From JAUUZT01 sp964654015 (lineage in GTDB: Bacteria; Chloroflexota; Dehalococcoidia; GIF9; AB-539-J10), in contig CAZZHQ010000003.1 in assembly GCA_964654015.1 (NCBI GenBank), positions 1 to 64,000 of the forward strand: DNA of 64,000 nucleotides, written 5' to 3'. Each line of letters starts with the position of its first letter. The first letter of the stretch is position 1. The notes under the pieces were generated by a model that was not told where the DNA came from, made no database searches, and was given only the letters and a program-made list of their open reading frames with translations. The position numbers were made by a program, and so were the translations under genes. Positions 25,118-34,764 of this stretch are shown here, in pieces.

Positions 25118-26569
25118 TCAGCGCCATCTCCAAAATGCTGGTACAAGAAGCACCAGTACTGCCAGAAATTCAAGCCGACCAATCAACATACATATAATAA
25201 GAATTCCTTTTCCCGCTGAAGGAATAGCGGAGTAGTTACTTATCGGACCAACAGAGGCTAATCCAGGACCAACATTTCCCAACGTAGCCGCTACAGAAGA
25301 AAAAGCAGAAAGCAAATCCAGTCCAATAGCGCTCATTATTAAGGAACCTATTACTAGAGCTGAAAAATACAGGATAGAAAGGCCCACAATACCAGATGCA
25401 ACATTCTCAGGGAGAACATTAGCTCCAATCTTTAAAGAATGCACGGACCTTGGGCTGAAGGCTAAATGTAGTTGCCGAAAAGCATATTTAATAACTACCA
25501 GGAGTCTTATAACTTTTAATCCTCCACCAGTTGATCCGGCTGAAGCCCCAATAATCATCAATACTAATAAAATGGAGCGTGAAAACGATGGCCAGACATT
25601 ATAATCAGCCGTGACAAAGCCAGTTGTTGTCTGAATGGAAACAGCCTGAAAGGTAGCCTGGCTAAATGCTTCACCAACAGGTTGACCCATATTCTGTACC
25701 AGATCCAGCATTATAGCGAGGCTAGCCACAACCATGATGGTTATGTAAAGTCTGAACTCAACGTTAGAAAAGAGCCGACGAGGGTCTTGTTTAATCAAAG
25801 AATAATATAATCCGAAATTTACCCCTGCCATAAGCATAAAAACAGTCACAGTACTGCTGACAAACAAGCTATCATAGGCAGCTATGCTTAAATCTCTGTG
25901 TAAAAATCCTCCAGTGGGCATGGTGCCAAGGGTAACAATACAAGCATCAAAAGTCGGTAGCCTCCCCACAATTCTTAACAACAAGAACTCAATAAACGAC
26001 AGAGAGGCATATATTTTCCATAACATTTTTGCAGTATCTCTGATACGAGCTTTCAGACGCTCAGCTTGAGGCCCCGGCATTTCGGCTTCAAACAGATGTG
26101 TCGCTCCAATACGCAATATCGGAAATAAGGCAATAAAAAATGTCACAATTCCCATACCACCAAGCCACTGAGTGAAATTACGCCAGAGGAGAATTCCATG
26201 AGGTTGACTCTCAATAGATGTTAATACCGTGGCCCCTGTAGTAGTGAAACCCGACATTGCTTCAAAAAAGGCATCAATGTAACCTGGAAAGGTGCCTGCC
26301 AGTTGATAAGGAATCGCACCAAAAGCAGCTGCCAGTATCCAAACACCAGCGACGAGTGCCAGTCCCTCACGCCGGCTCAGATTTCCCTCAGCTTTCGACG
26401 TGAAATAAATTAACACCGCACCAGTACCACAGGTGACGGCTGCGGATATGCCAAAGTAAATAGCTTCAGTCTCTCTGAAATACAGGCTGCAGAGCAGAGG
26501 GACAAACATAAGGACACCAAGTGCTGCTATTGAGTACCCAAGGTAGTGGATAACAACCTTAATTCGCAT
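25118..26569 (-). CDS. trkH: Trk-type potassium uptake protein, membrane channel subunit
   Basis: A 483-residue membrane protein of the TrkH/KtrB family. Four pore loops carry the selectivity residues: TTTGAT, MPTGGF, QTTTGF and LGNVGPGL, each with the conserved glycine. It forms the K+-conducting part, controlled by TrkA-type RCK proteins. Its start overlaps the end of trkA by 11 bp. Confidence 0.92.
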   Translation of the reverse strand: MRIKVVIHYLGYSIAALGVLMFVPLLCSLYFRETEAIYFGISAAVTCGTGAVLIYFTSKAEGNLSRREGLALVAGVWILAAAFGAIPYQLAGTFPGYIDAFFEAMSGFTTTGATVLTSIESQPHGILLWRNFTQWLGGMGIVTFFIALFPILRIGATHLFEAEMPGPQAERLKARIRDTAKMLWKIYASLSFIEFLLLRIVGRLPTFDACIVTLGTMPTGGFLHRDLSIAAYDSLFVSSTVTVFMLMAGVNFGLYYSLIKQDPRRLFSNVEFRLYITIMVVASLAIMLDLVQNMGQPVGEAFSQATFQAVSIQTTTGFVTADYNVWPSFSRSILLVLMIIGASAGSTGGGLKVIRLLVVIKYAFRQLHLAFSPRSVHSLKIGANVLPENVASGIVGLSILYFSALVIGSLIMSAIGLDLLSAFSSVAATLGNVGPGLASVGPISNYSAIPSAGKGILIICMLIGRLEFLAVLVLLVPAFWRWR

Positions 26570-27956
26570 TATTTTTTTTGAAGAGCTTTTCTATCGCAGA
26601 GGAGGTTGAGAGCAGAGAGACTATAATTACATGGTCATTTTCCTGAATGATCTCGTCCTCTGCAGGGGAAACGATTATATTATTATCATGGATGATCGCT
26701 GTCATTATTGCACCCTTTGGTAGCTTGACACCGCCTTTACTCTGCCCACAAATTTTTGCCTTAGTACTGACGGTAAACTCTGTAGCCTGCGCCTGTTCAT
26801 TCTCCAATAGTACCGTAGAAACCGAGTTTTCGTGCAGGGCAATACTGATTACTTTTTCTGCAGCAATAATAAGAGGCGACAGGGCAACATCAACCCCTAC
26901 TGATTCCGCCAGGGGTAAATACTCTGGCTTGTCGACTACTACTATGTTACGAGCGGCTCCGATACTTTTAGCCAGCAAACCAACAAGGATATTAAGAGAT
27001 TCATCACCAGTCGTAGCAATAAACGCATCGCAGGACGAGACTCCTTCTTCAATAAGAAAATCACGATCCGTACCTACACTGTGTAACACCTCAACTCGCC
27101 TCAGCCTGGCACTAATCTCTTCACTGCGTGCCTTATTTTTTTCTATTAGTTTAACCTGTATTCCGCGTTTAGACAGCGCCTCAGCAACATGAAACCCTAT
27201 GAGCCCCCCCCCAAGAATTATCACATGCCTGGTAGGCCTTTTCTTGTGATTAAAGACATCCCCCAGTTTATCCATATCTTCTTTCTTGGCTACTATGTAT
27301 ATAGTATCACCTTCGCTAATAACATCATCATCACCAGGAACCTTCACCTCTTTGGAATGAACTAGTAGTGCCACTACGCAAGGCCCGAGCAACATCTTCT
27401 CAACGACGTGAAGTGTTTTACTTATCATCTCAGACCCATTTTCAATTTTAAATCCCCTCACCTGAACTCGGCCACCGGCCAATTCTCGAGCATGGCTTGC
27501 ATATAGACCAGAAAGGCTATTTTCTATCTGTATAGCAGTCTCGATCTCCGGATTTACAAAGCGATATATCCCCATCCGGATAGGCCTCTCAACCTTCCTT
27601 GCTTTATCAAGCGAATCACCATTTACTACTGTTCGTAATCCTGAATGATACTCAGGGTTGCGAACCCTCGCTATAGTTCTTTCAGTTCCCATTTCCTTCG
27701 CCATAGAACAAATTACCATATTGGCCTCGTCACTCGCCATAGTAGCTACCAGCAAGTTAGCTCTTCCAACATCTGCCTGTCGTAATACGTCAGGGTTTAC
27801 CGCATTTCCAAGAACGACACCAACATCTAGCTGTTGGCGAATATACTCTGCTAACTCTTCCGACTGTTCTACCACCACCACTTCTTGTCCAGCCTTAACC
27901 AGCAGAGAGGCAATATGGTAGCCTGTAGCGCCCGCACCAACTACAATTGTGTACAC
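26559..27956 (-). CDS. trkA: Trk system potassium uptake regulatory protein TrkA
   Basis: A 465-residue protein with two tandem RCK units. The first Rossmann motif is GAGATGYH (residues 7-14) and the second is GGGLIGFH (near 236). A TrkA_C domain follows each. This full-length form sets K+ channel gating through NAD(H)/ATP binding. The start is GTG at 27956 with AGGAG eight bases upstream. The last codons sit in an A8 run (26572-26579), a possible slippage hot spot. Confidence 0.92.
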   Translation of the reverse strand: MYTIVVGAGATGYHIASLLVKAGQEVVVVEQSEELAEYIRQQLDVGVVLGNAVNPDVLRQADVGRANLLVATMASDEANMVICSMAKEMGTERTIARVRNPEYHSGLRTVVNGDSLDKARKVERPIRMGIYRFVNPEIETAIQIENSLSGLYASHARELAGGRVQVRGFKIENGSEMISKTLHVVEKMLLGPCVVALLVHSKEVKVPGDDDVISEGDTIYIVAKKEDMDKLGDVFNHKKRPTRHVIILGGGLIGFHVAEALSKRGIQVKLIEKNKARSEEISARLRRVEVLHSVGTDRDFLIEEGVSSCDAFIATTGDESLNILVGLLAKSIGAARNIVVVDKPEYLPLAESVGVDVALSPLIIAAEKVISIALHENSVSTVLLENEQAQATEFTVSTKAKICGQSKGGVKLPKGAIMTAIIHDNNIIVSPAEDEIIQENDHVIIVSLLSTSSAIEKLFKKNNAN

Positions 27957-28143
27957 TCAATTATCTCCTGAATTACTCATTGTTTTTGTCCTTTAGTGTT
28001 ATTCAGCGAAGCTCTGATCGCAAGTCCTGAAGAAGTTTCCTGCTTGTTTATAAGTATTAATCAATTTAAAAGTTCACGGTCTTCTGTTTCATTAATGATA
28101 ACTATCAAACGAAGATGGATTCTAGTTTTTCCTATTACTTTTG

Positions 28144-28923
28144 TCAACCCCCCGTACCTTTCATCTCTCTTTTCAAATCCTGTAACCATATCATTGATTT
28201 CAACTCACGTTCCAATATGCACCTGATATAACTTTGCATCTCTTGTTCTAACTCTAATTGCAATGTGGGCTTTAGTCTCACCCGTTTCGCTGTAGCATAA
28301 TCACAATTTTGCCATAACCGTAATACCTTCAACGCATTTACAGAAATAGCCCTGTTCTCGAAATCATTTTCTCGACAACCGGGACATACGACCCCACCTA
28401 AACCAGGATTGAAATAATTCAGCACAGACCTGAGTACCGTATTACAGATAGTACAACGATATAATTGAGGACGATAGCCCAAATAATGAAGGAGGTTAAG
28501 TTCAAAGTAACGCAACAGTATTTCTTCATCATCATTTTTTTCATCTAGATGATGCAAGGTCTCTATCAGTAAATTAAATATACGTATATTCTCACTATTC
28601 TGTACTGTAAAAGAGTCAACGAGATCTAATACATAAAGGGCACAAGAAGTACGCCACAAATCAGTTTTTAACGCCGCAAAACCATCAATACACTGACTCT
28701 GTGTAACAATATCGAGATTACGCCCTTTGGCAAGCATTAGCAGACTATAGGTCAGTGGTTCTACATTACCCCCCAGTTTACTACCAGGTCGACACGCTCC
28801 CCTGGCAACCGTTCGCAACTTTCCGAACTCTGAGCTATAAATCGTGAGGATTTTATCAAATTCGCCAAATTTACTCTGCTTTAGGATAACAACATGAGCT
28901 TGATAACTTCGCGATGTTTTCAT
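28144..28923 (-). CDS. recO: DNA repair protein RecO
   Basis: A 259-residue RecO. It has an N-terminal OB fold (YQAHVVILKQSKFGEFDKILTIYS region) and a helical C-terminal domain with four zinc-type cysteines, CTIC near 154 and CPGC near 177. With RecR it loads RecA onto SSB-coated gaps in the RecFOR pathway. It is the last gene of the dnaX-ebfC-recR-recO operon, 9 bp after recR. Confidence 0.9.
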   Translation of the reverse strand: MKTSRSYQAHVVILKQSKFGEFDKILTIYSSEFGKLRTVARGACRPGSKLGGNVEPLTYSLLMLAKGRNLDIVTQSQCIDGFAALKTDLWRTSCALYVLDLVDSFTVQNSENIRIFNLLIETLHHLDEKNDDEEILLRYFELNLLHYLGYRPQLYRCTICNTVLRSVLNYFNPGLGGVVCPGCRENDFENRAISVNALKVLRLWQNCDYATAKRVRLKPTLQLELEQEMQSYIRCILERELKSMIWLQDLKREMKGTGG

Positions 28924-28932
28924 TCATTCTTT

Positions 28933-29532
28933 CTAGAATTCTCGCCTCTCTTCAATCGATTGTCCTAATGTCACATCGTCAGCATATTCCAGGTCAGCAC
29001 CAAATGGTAAGCCACGAGCTAAACGGCTGATGCGAATGCCCAGTGGTATTATCAGTCTTCGAAGATACATGGCAGTGGTTTCCCCTTCCAAGTTTGGGTT
29101 AGTCGCTAGAATCACCTCTTCCACTACATCTCCCTCCAGACGAGATATTAATTCTTTTATCCTTAATTTTTCACTATCCATTCCCCGCGCTGGGTTAATT
29201 GATCCATGGATTACATGATAAACGCCATTATATTTCCCGGTACGTTCAAGAGGAGGAACGTCTGAAGGATGTTCTACAACACAGATCTTGGAGTGGTCAC
29301 GTCCTCTATCCTGGCAGATAACACAAAGGTCCCTATCGGTGACACCAAAACACACAGGACAGAGGTGTATTTTTTCCATTAAAGATAGTATTGCCTCGGC
29401 CAAATCATGAGCGTCTTTATTCGGACTGCGTAACAGGTGATATGTCAATCTTTGAGCGCTTTTAGGTCCAATTCCGGGCAGCTTACTAAATTCCTCAACT
29501 AATCTTTCTAAAGGTCCTATAATAACCGCCAT
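28933..29532 (-). CDS. recR: Recombination mediator protein RecR
   Basis: A 199-residue RecR. The helix-hairpin-helix KLPGIGPKSAQRLTYHLL is near 17, the zinc finger CPVC-CVIC near 57-72, and a TOPRIM domain follows (CVVEHPSDV near 83, and VILATNPNLEGETTAMYL). It forms a ring on DNA with RecO. Positioned 3 bp after the ebfC gene. Confidence 0.95.
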   Translation of the reverse strand: MAVIIGPLERLVEEFSKLPGIGPKSAQRLTYHLLRSPNKDAHDLAEAILSLMEKIHLCPVCFGVTDRDLCVICQDRGRDHSKICVVEHPSDVPPLERTGKYNGVYHVIHGSINPARGMDSEKLRIKELISRLEGDVVEEVILATNPNLEGETTAMYLRRLIIPLGIRISRLARGLPFGADLEYADDVTLGQSIEERREF

Positions 29533-29535
29533 CTA

Positions 29536-29841
29536 CTAGGTCAACCCCGGTATATTAAGTCCACCAGTCAAGCGACTGAGCTGTTTGCTAGCAACTTCTT
29601 GCGACTTTGCAACAGCCTCGTTAACAGCACTTACTATTAAATCTTGCAACATCTCAACATCTTCAGCATTAACCGCCTCGGGGAGTATTTCCACCGATAG
29701 AACATTCTGATGCCCGTTCATAACCACTTTTACAGCCCCTCCCCCACTGGTAGCCTCCACTGTAACATCCCCCAATTCTTCTTGTACTTTAGCCATTTTT
29801 TCCTGAAGTTGTCTCGCCTGACGTAGCATTGATTTATCCAT
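29536..29841 (-). CDS. ebfC: YbaB/EbfC-family nucleoid-associated protein
   Basis: A 101-residue protein with an N-terminal helical segment rich in charged residues (LRQARQLQEKMAKVQEEL) and a C-terminal AVAKSQEV segment, matching the YbaB/EbfC DNA-binding dimer. It overlaps the dnaX end by 8 bp. The order dnaX-ebfC-recR is conserved across bacteria and supports the call. Confidence 0.92.
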   Translation of the reverse strand: MDKSMLRQARQLQEKMAKVQEELGDVTVEATSGGGAVKVVMNGHQNVLSVEILPEAVNAEDVEMLQDLIVSAVNEAVAKSQEVASKQLSRLTGGLNIPGLT

Positions 29842-31582
29842 CTCTTAACTCCGCTCCCATTTTTAATGCAGCTTTGACTACGGCACTCTGTCCCTTTGAT
29901 GAAGACGTATTGCCGTCCTTCTTCTTATCAAACAAGATACATTTTATTTTATACGGTTGATTATAGACTTCTTCAAGCTTCTTCTCCACCAGATGCCTGT
30001 ATTTCGGTTCTTCAATTTTATCTTTGTGGAAAGAATGATAAAAACCTAACTCCAGCGTGTTATCTTCTAAAGACACAAGCTCACAGGCGCTACGCAAGAA
30101 AGCATCTAGCGTTCCACTGGAACCTTCCCCTCGTAGAGCATGGATAAATTCTTTCCAGCGACTACGCACGTAATCAATATCTCGATTATTTTCTGTCACT
30201 TCGTAAATCCCAGTGCCTTCTTCGCCTTCCGACAATGAAGCCACTTTCGCAGTACGGCCAATCTCCTCCGAGGAATCTACAACCATCTCTGTGTCTCCGG
30301 CTTCTGCCACATCTTTTAACATTTCTGTTTGAGTGGTGTTACTACTACTGTCTGTATTCTCTTTTTGAGTAGCTTGATTTAACTGCTGACCAGAATAAGC
30401 AGTTTTCCCTTTGACTCCAGCCTTAGAGGATTGTACTGTCTTATCTCTTGAATCAACAGCTTTAATATCTCTCAAGGATTCTGTCGCTCCTTCTTCTCTT
30501 GAGTCAAGGGGAGCTAACACGCTTTCGACGAAAGCCAATTCTAATGGCAGAATAGAATAACCATCCCAGTGAAAATCCATAGTCGAGAAGAGTTTTATTA
30601 CCCTGAGCAAGTACTCAAGGTCAACATTAGCCACAACCTCTTTCATCGCCGCCAAATCTTCATTAGTGACATCCAATGCCTCATAACATTGACATCTGAC
30701 CATCAGTAGACCACGGAGATATTGAACCAATCCCTGATTATACTGGCGAAGGTCAATGCCATCACTATCAACACTACATATGGTTTTAAGACCAGCCGAA
30801 ATATCTCTGTCAATGATGTGTCCTGCCAACTGGATTATCCGGGGATCATCACTAATACCAAGTGCTGTTTGAACCTGATCCCAATCAATTTTGCTTCCAT
30901 GGTAAGAAAACAATTGCTGTATCATGTTTTCAGCATCGCGAAGGCTCCCAGTTGCAGCGCGTGAAATAAGCTTCAATGAATCAGCCCCAATTTGGAGTCC
31001 TTCCACCTGACACAGCAATTCCAGCTTGCTAACTATTGCCGACTGAGACAAGCGACGGAAATTAAATCTCTGGCAACGTGATATAACAGTGGGCAATACT
31101 TTCTGAGGCTCGGTTGTAGCTAAAATAAAAATCACCTGTGGTGGTGGTTCTTCAAGCGTTTTTAATAAAGCATTAGAGGCAGCCTCCGTCAACATGTGAA
31201 CTTCATCTATTATATACACCTTGTATCGAGCGCTGCCTGGTGCGTAGTTTACCTTCTCTCTGAGACTACGTACTTCATCTATCCCTCTGTTACTGGCCGC
31301 ATCTATCTCTATAATATCCAGGGATTTGCCATCAGTGATTGACTTACACATTTGGCATTCATTGCATGGTTCACCCTGAACTTGATTAAGGCAATTGACT
31401 GCCTTAGCTAATATTCTACCGGTGCTAGTCTTACCCGTACCCCGAGGACCACAAAAGAGATAGGCATGAGCCACCTTGCCTTTCTCTACTGCATACCGCA
31501 AAGTCTGAACTACAGGCTCTTGCCCCACTACATCAGCTAATCTCTGCGGACGCCACTTTCGGTAAAAAACCTCTGTTGCCAT
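29834..31582 (-). CDS. dnaX: DNA polymerase III subunit gamma/tau
   Basis: A 582-residue AAA+ clamp loader subunit. Walker A is GPRGTGKTST near 45. A zinc finger uses CNQVQGEPCNEC..C near 64-82. Walker B IIDEVHM and the sensor I ATTEPQKV follow. A low-complexity Ser/Thr/Glu-rich linker (about 370-465) precedes a C-terminal tau-like domain. No clear A-rich frameshift site for a gamma product is seen. TATAAT on this strand (31599-31604) ends 16 nt before the ATG, with no Shine-Dalgarno. Confidence 0.95.
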   Translation of the reverse strand: MATEVFYRKWRPQRLADVVGQEPVVQTLRYAVEKGKVAHAYLFCGPRGTGKTSTGRILAKAVNCLNQVQGEPCNECQMCKSITDGKSLDIIEIDAASNRGIDEVRSLREKVNYAPGSARYKVYIIDEVHMLTEAASNALLKTLEEPPPQVIFILATTEPQKVLPTVISRCQRFNFRRLSQSAIVSKLELLCQVEGLQIGADSLKLISRAATGSLRDAENMIQQLFSYHGSKIDWDQVQTALGISDDPRIIQLAGHIIDRDISAGLKTICSVDSDGIDLRQYNQGLVQYLRGLLMVRCQCYEALDVTNEDLAAMKEVVANVDLEYLLRVIKLFSTMDFHWDGYSILPLELAFVESVLAPLDSREEGATESLRDIKAVDSRDKTVQSSKAGVKGKTAYSGQQLNQATQKENTDSSSNTTQTEMLKDVAEAGDTEMVVDSSEEIGRTAKVASLSEGEEGTGIYEVTENNRDIDYVRSRWKEFIHALRGEGSSGTLDAFLRSACELVSLEDNTLELGFYHSFHKDKIEEPKYRHLVEKKLEEVYNQPYKIKCILFDKKKDGNTSSSKGQSAVVKAALKMGAELRDG

Positions 31583-31648
31583 ATTAATTACAACGCTTAT
31601 TATACTCCTGCTCCAGGATACTCTAAAACACTTTATCCAAGTATAACC

Positions 31649-32479
31649 TCAACCGGTTTTCACGATTGAAATTACACTACTGTAGTCATTCCCCAGGTTC
31701 TCAATAGCTTGTTCCAAAATAGGCTTGAGATCCTCGGGAGCACTATATAAAGCTGCCTGTAGTATATGTAAGGTCTCCTCACGGCTTTGGTCCAATATTC
31801 CTTCTAAATCCACAGCACTTTTATCATCGCCAGAGGCTCTTATTTCCACGGATTCAGGTGATTCAGCTGTGACAAACACGTTAGCACTTTCTCCCTGCAT
31901 AACAGGGGAATCCCATAACTCATTTACACTATCTATATGAGCAGCTATTTGTGTCGTTAAGGTAGAAAGCATATCTCTTTCACCTTGTAAGGCCATCTCT
32001 ACCATCTCATCTGCCCTGCGCTCAGCAAACTGAACGTGAATCATAGCCTTGTCTATCTCCGAGAAAGCCACAATTAACCTTAAATGTTCTCCAGCCAGTT
32101 TGATTGGATAAAGAGCTTCATCAGGTAATGCATTTGCTGAGGCTAAAAAAGCTCCGCCACCAACGAGGAAAACAACCATGACACTGGCTATAGCTATAGT
32201 TAATCGTTTGTAGCAACTAAAAAACCACGTTGCCTTCTGTTCTTTTTGACGTATCTTCTCTACCCTCATCTGAAGATGAGAATGAACGCTGGCTTTATAA
32301 CGATAATCAGGATGAATATTTAATGATGTCTGCCTAAGAGCAAGGCTCGTTCTAAGCAAAGGTTCCAGTTCCGCTACGTGACCAGGATATGCCCCAAGGC
32401 AATCCTCAATATTTGCGCCCTCAAACATACGCTCAAGGCAACTATCAAAGATTTCTTCTTCCTTTCGAGTCATTTTCAT
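31649..32479 (-). CDS. DUF5667 membrane protein, possible anti-sigma factor
   Basis: A 276-residue protein. A cytosolic N-terminal part (1-90) has helices such as CLERMFEGANIEDCLGAYPGH. One membrane helix (about 92-112) is followed by LPDEALYPIKLAGEHLRL, the DUF5667 signature, and an extracytoplasmic helical tail. The start overlaps the stop of the ECF sigma gene by 4 bp (ATGA). This position and topology match a sigma/anti-sigma pair, but no ZAS-type zinc motif is seen, so the anti-sigma role is inferred. Confidence 0.75.
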   Translation of the reverse strand: MKMTRKEEEIFDSCLERMFEGANIEDCLGAYPGHVAELEPLLRTSLALRQTSLNIHPDYRYKASVHSHLQMRVEKIRQKEQKATWFFSCYKRLTIAIASVMVVFLVGGGAFLASANALPDEALYPIKLAGEHLRLIVAFSEIDKAMIHVQFAERRADEMVEMALQGERDMLSTLTTQIAAHIDSVNELWDSPVMQGESANVFVTAESPESVEIRASGDDKSAVDLEGILDQSREETLHILQAALYSAPEDLKPILEQAIENLGNDYSSVISIVKTG

Positions 32480-33015
32480 TCGGCCACCAGTAGCATTTTT
32501 TTCAACGCCATAATGCCATTATATTGTAACGCCTTCACTGTTCCTTCATTTTTACCGAGAGTCCTAGCCGCTTCTGCAATAGATAGCTGAGCACCAAAGC
32601 GAAGTGAAATCACATCCCTTTGGGCCGGAGTCAGTCTATTGATACCATTAATCATCCTCTCGATTTCGAGTTCATTCTCCGCTGTGGATGCAGGATCAGA
32701 TTTGCCAATCAATATATTATCGTCTTCCAAGGGCACCTTCTCCACCTTGCTGTGTTTCCTGAAATAATCAACCACCTGGTTATGCGCTATACGATATAAC
32801 CATGCAGCAAATGGAGAGCCACGCCATTTATAAGAGCCAATCGCTTCTAAAGCCCTGATAAATACCTCCTGGGTCAAATCCTCTGTTTCAGTCCTATTTC
32901 CCAATCGAAAATAAACGTATCGATAGATTCTATCGAAATGTTTTTCATAAAGCTGCGCAAAGGCATTTCTATCCCCTTTTACTGCTTTCTCAACAATATC
33001 CTGCTCAATAGACAT
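32476..33015 (-). CDS. RNA polymerase ECF-type sigma-70 factor
   Basis: A 179-residue sigma factor with region 2 (AFAQLYEKHFDRIYRYVYFRLGN, then DLTQEVFIRAL) and region 4 (LTPAQRDVISLRFGAQLSIAEAARTLGKNEGTVKAL helix-turn-helix), lacking regions 1 and 3, as in ECF sigmas. Its own TATAAT (33029-33034 on the minus strand) ends 13 nt before the ATG, so it is probably transcribed by the housekeeping factor. Target genes are unknown. Confidence 0.93.
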   Translation of the reverse strand: MSIEQDIVEKAVKGDRNAFAQLYEKHFDRIYRYVYFRLGNRTETEDLTQEVFIRALEAIGSYKWRGSPFAAWLYRIAHNQVVDYFRKHSKVEKVPLEDDNILIGKSDPASTAENELEIERMINGINRLTPAQRDVISLRFGAQLSIAEAARTLGKNEGTVKALQYNGIMALKKMLLVAE

Positions 33016-33196
33016 CTTAACGACGCCTATTATATAGGAAAACGAAAAGATCAGGAGAAAGGTTTACACTAATACCAAAATAACAGCTTTTCTGCTTTTT
33101 ACGTTAGCAGTTATCAGCTAGCGCAAGTATTGAGTAACCCTTCCGATAGGTAAGTGCTTCAAGCAACCCTTATAAATATAACCAGAATTCTTTAGT

Positions 33197-33535
33197 CTAC
33201 CCTTTATTGACTTGCTGTTCGGCCCAGTTCCCTACCCAGGGCAATTTCCACATCACACCTGAGTATGCCCGAATCATAAGAATAATCCACAAAACGACCA
33301 TTAGAATCCAAACCAGCGGGACCAGAATCCATCCAATGATGGGAATAAAGGATAAAACAATTTGGACCACGGTTAATATACCAAATGTTACGATAGACTG
33401 TAGCGCATGGAACTTAACAAATTTACTCTCTTTCTCAATTATCAGAAATACTATACCCGATATCCATAGCGCTACATAGCAGAGCAACCCCGCTACATTA
33501 GGTGACAACCCCGTACTACCTTTTGAAGAAGACAT
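33197..33535 (-). CDS. DUF4870 membrane protein
   Basis: A 112-residue protein with three predicted membrane helices: GLLCYVALWISGIVFLIIE, FGILTVVQIVLSFIPIIGW and VPLVWILMVVLWIILMI. The FVKFHALQS segment between the first two is the DUF4870 hallmark. AGGAGGTGGAAA directly before the ATG is a strong Shine-Dalgarno. Function unknown. Confidence 0.85.
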   Translation of the reverse strand: MSSSKGSTGLSPNVAGLLCYVALWISGIVFLIIEKESKFVKFHALQSIVTFGILTVVQIVLSFIPIIGWILVPLVWILMVVLWIILMIRAYSGVMWKLPWVGNWAEQQVNKG

Positions 33536-33682
33536 TTTCCACCTCCTGTTAATTACTCTTATAGCATCTTACATCATAGACTTCAATTTTTGCAATAGTC
33601 AACAATATTCCAACCAAGATAGGGATAATAAGCGCAAAGACATAAATCTTCGCAGTTAGAAGGCAAACAATAGCTCACAGAA

Positions 33683-34696
33683 CTATAAACCTTTGCCAGC
33701 AACATAATTAGCAAGGTCAGCAATACGACAACTATAGCCCCATTCATTGTCATACCAGGCGAGAACCTTAACCATAGTGTTATCTATAACCATTGTAGTC
33801 AAAGCATCAAAAATAGAGCTAGCTGGATTGCCTTTGAAGTCCATACTCACCAGTGGTTCATCGGAATAGGCTAATATCCCTTTCAGTTCCCCTTCTGCAG
33901 CTTTACGAAAAGCCTCATTAACTTCACTAGAGTCTACTGCTCTATTCAAATTAGCTACGAAATCAACCACAGAAACACTAGAGGTAGGCACTCGCATGGC
34001 GATTCCGTCCAGTTTTCCTTGCAATGCAGGAATAACCACGCCAACAATACGAGCAGCCCCTGTGGTCGTAGGAATAATATTCATGGCGGCAGCGCGCGCG
34101 CGGCGAAGATCTTTATGAAATACATCCAGAATCTTCTGGTCATTTGTATAAGAATGAACGGTAGTCATAAAACCACGAACGACACCAAAATTCTGGTGAA
34201 GAACCTTGACCACTGGAGCAATGCAATTAGTGGTACATGATGCATTAGATATGATGTTATGCTTTGCAGGATCATATTTATCCTCATTGACACCAAGAAC
34301 GATAGTAATATCTTCATCACGAGCCGGCGCAGAGATAATTACTTTTTTAGCACCACCTTGAAGATGAGCTGCTGCTTTGCTCGCCTGAGTAAAAAGCCCA
34401 GTAGATTCAATTACGATGTCCACTCCAAAATCGCTCCAGGGTATCTTTGCTGGGTCACGCTCAGCTAAAACTCTTATCTGTCTATCATCAATTACTATCG
34501 AAGTTCCTTTAGCCTCGATTTTACCCGGATAAATGCCATAATTACTATCATATTTTAGAAGGTGCGCATTAGTCCTGGCATCGGTAAGGTCATTAACCGC
34601 TACTACTTCCAATTCCGCTCTATGTCGCTGATTCACCGCCCTGAAAGACAACCTGCCGATTCGTCCAAAACCATTAATACCTATTTTCGCTACCAT
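33683..34696 (-). CDS. gap: Type I glyceraldehyde-3-phosphate dehydrogenase
   Basis: A 337-residue GAPDH. Rossmann motif GINGFGRIGR at 6-15; catalytic cysteine in SNASCTTNC near 151-159; DNEWGYSCR near the C-terminus. It interconverts glyceraldehyde-3-phosphate and 1,3-bisphosphoglycerate using NAD(P). It lies near eno on the same strand, so it serves glycolysis or gluconeogenesis. Confidence 0.96.
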   Translation of the reverse strand: MVAKIGINGFGRIGRLSFRAVNQRHRAELEVVAVNDLTDARTNAHLLKYDSNYGIYPGKIEAKGTSIVIDDRQIRVLAERDPAKIPWSDFGVDIVIESTGLFTQASKAAAHLQGGAKKVIISAPARDEDITIVLGVNEDKYDPAKHNIISNASCTTNCIAPVVKVLHQNFGVVRGFMTTVHSYTNDQKILDVFHKDLRRARAAAMNIIPTTTGAARIVGVVIPALQGKLDGIAMRVPTSSVSVVDFVANLNRAVDSSEVNEAFRKAAEGELKGILAYSDEPLVSMDFKGNPASSIFDALTTMVIDNTMVKVLAWYDNEWGYSCRIADLANYVAGKGL

Positions 34697-34764
34697 TTCT
34701 ATGTCTCCTTCAACAGTTAATTTCTACCACTATTCCATTCAAGTTTATGCCAAATAGAAATAAG

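Noticed and set aside
29834..31582. dnaX programmed frameshift giving a gamma product
   Set aside because: No A-rich slippery stretch with a downstream structure was found at the expected place.
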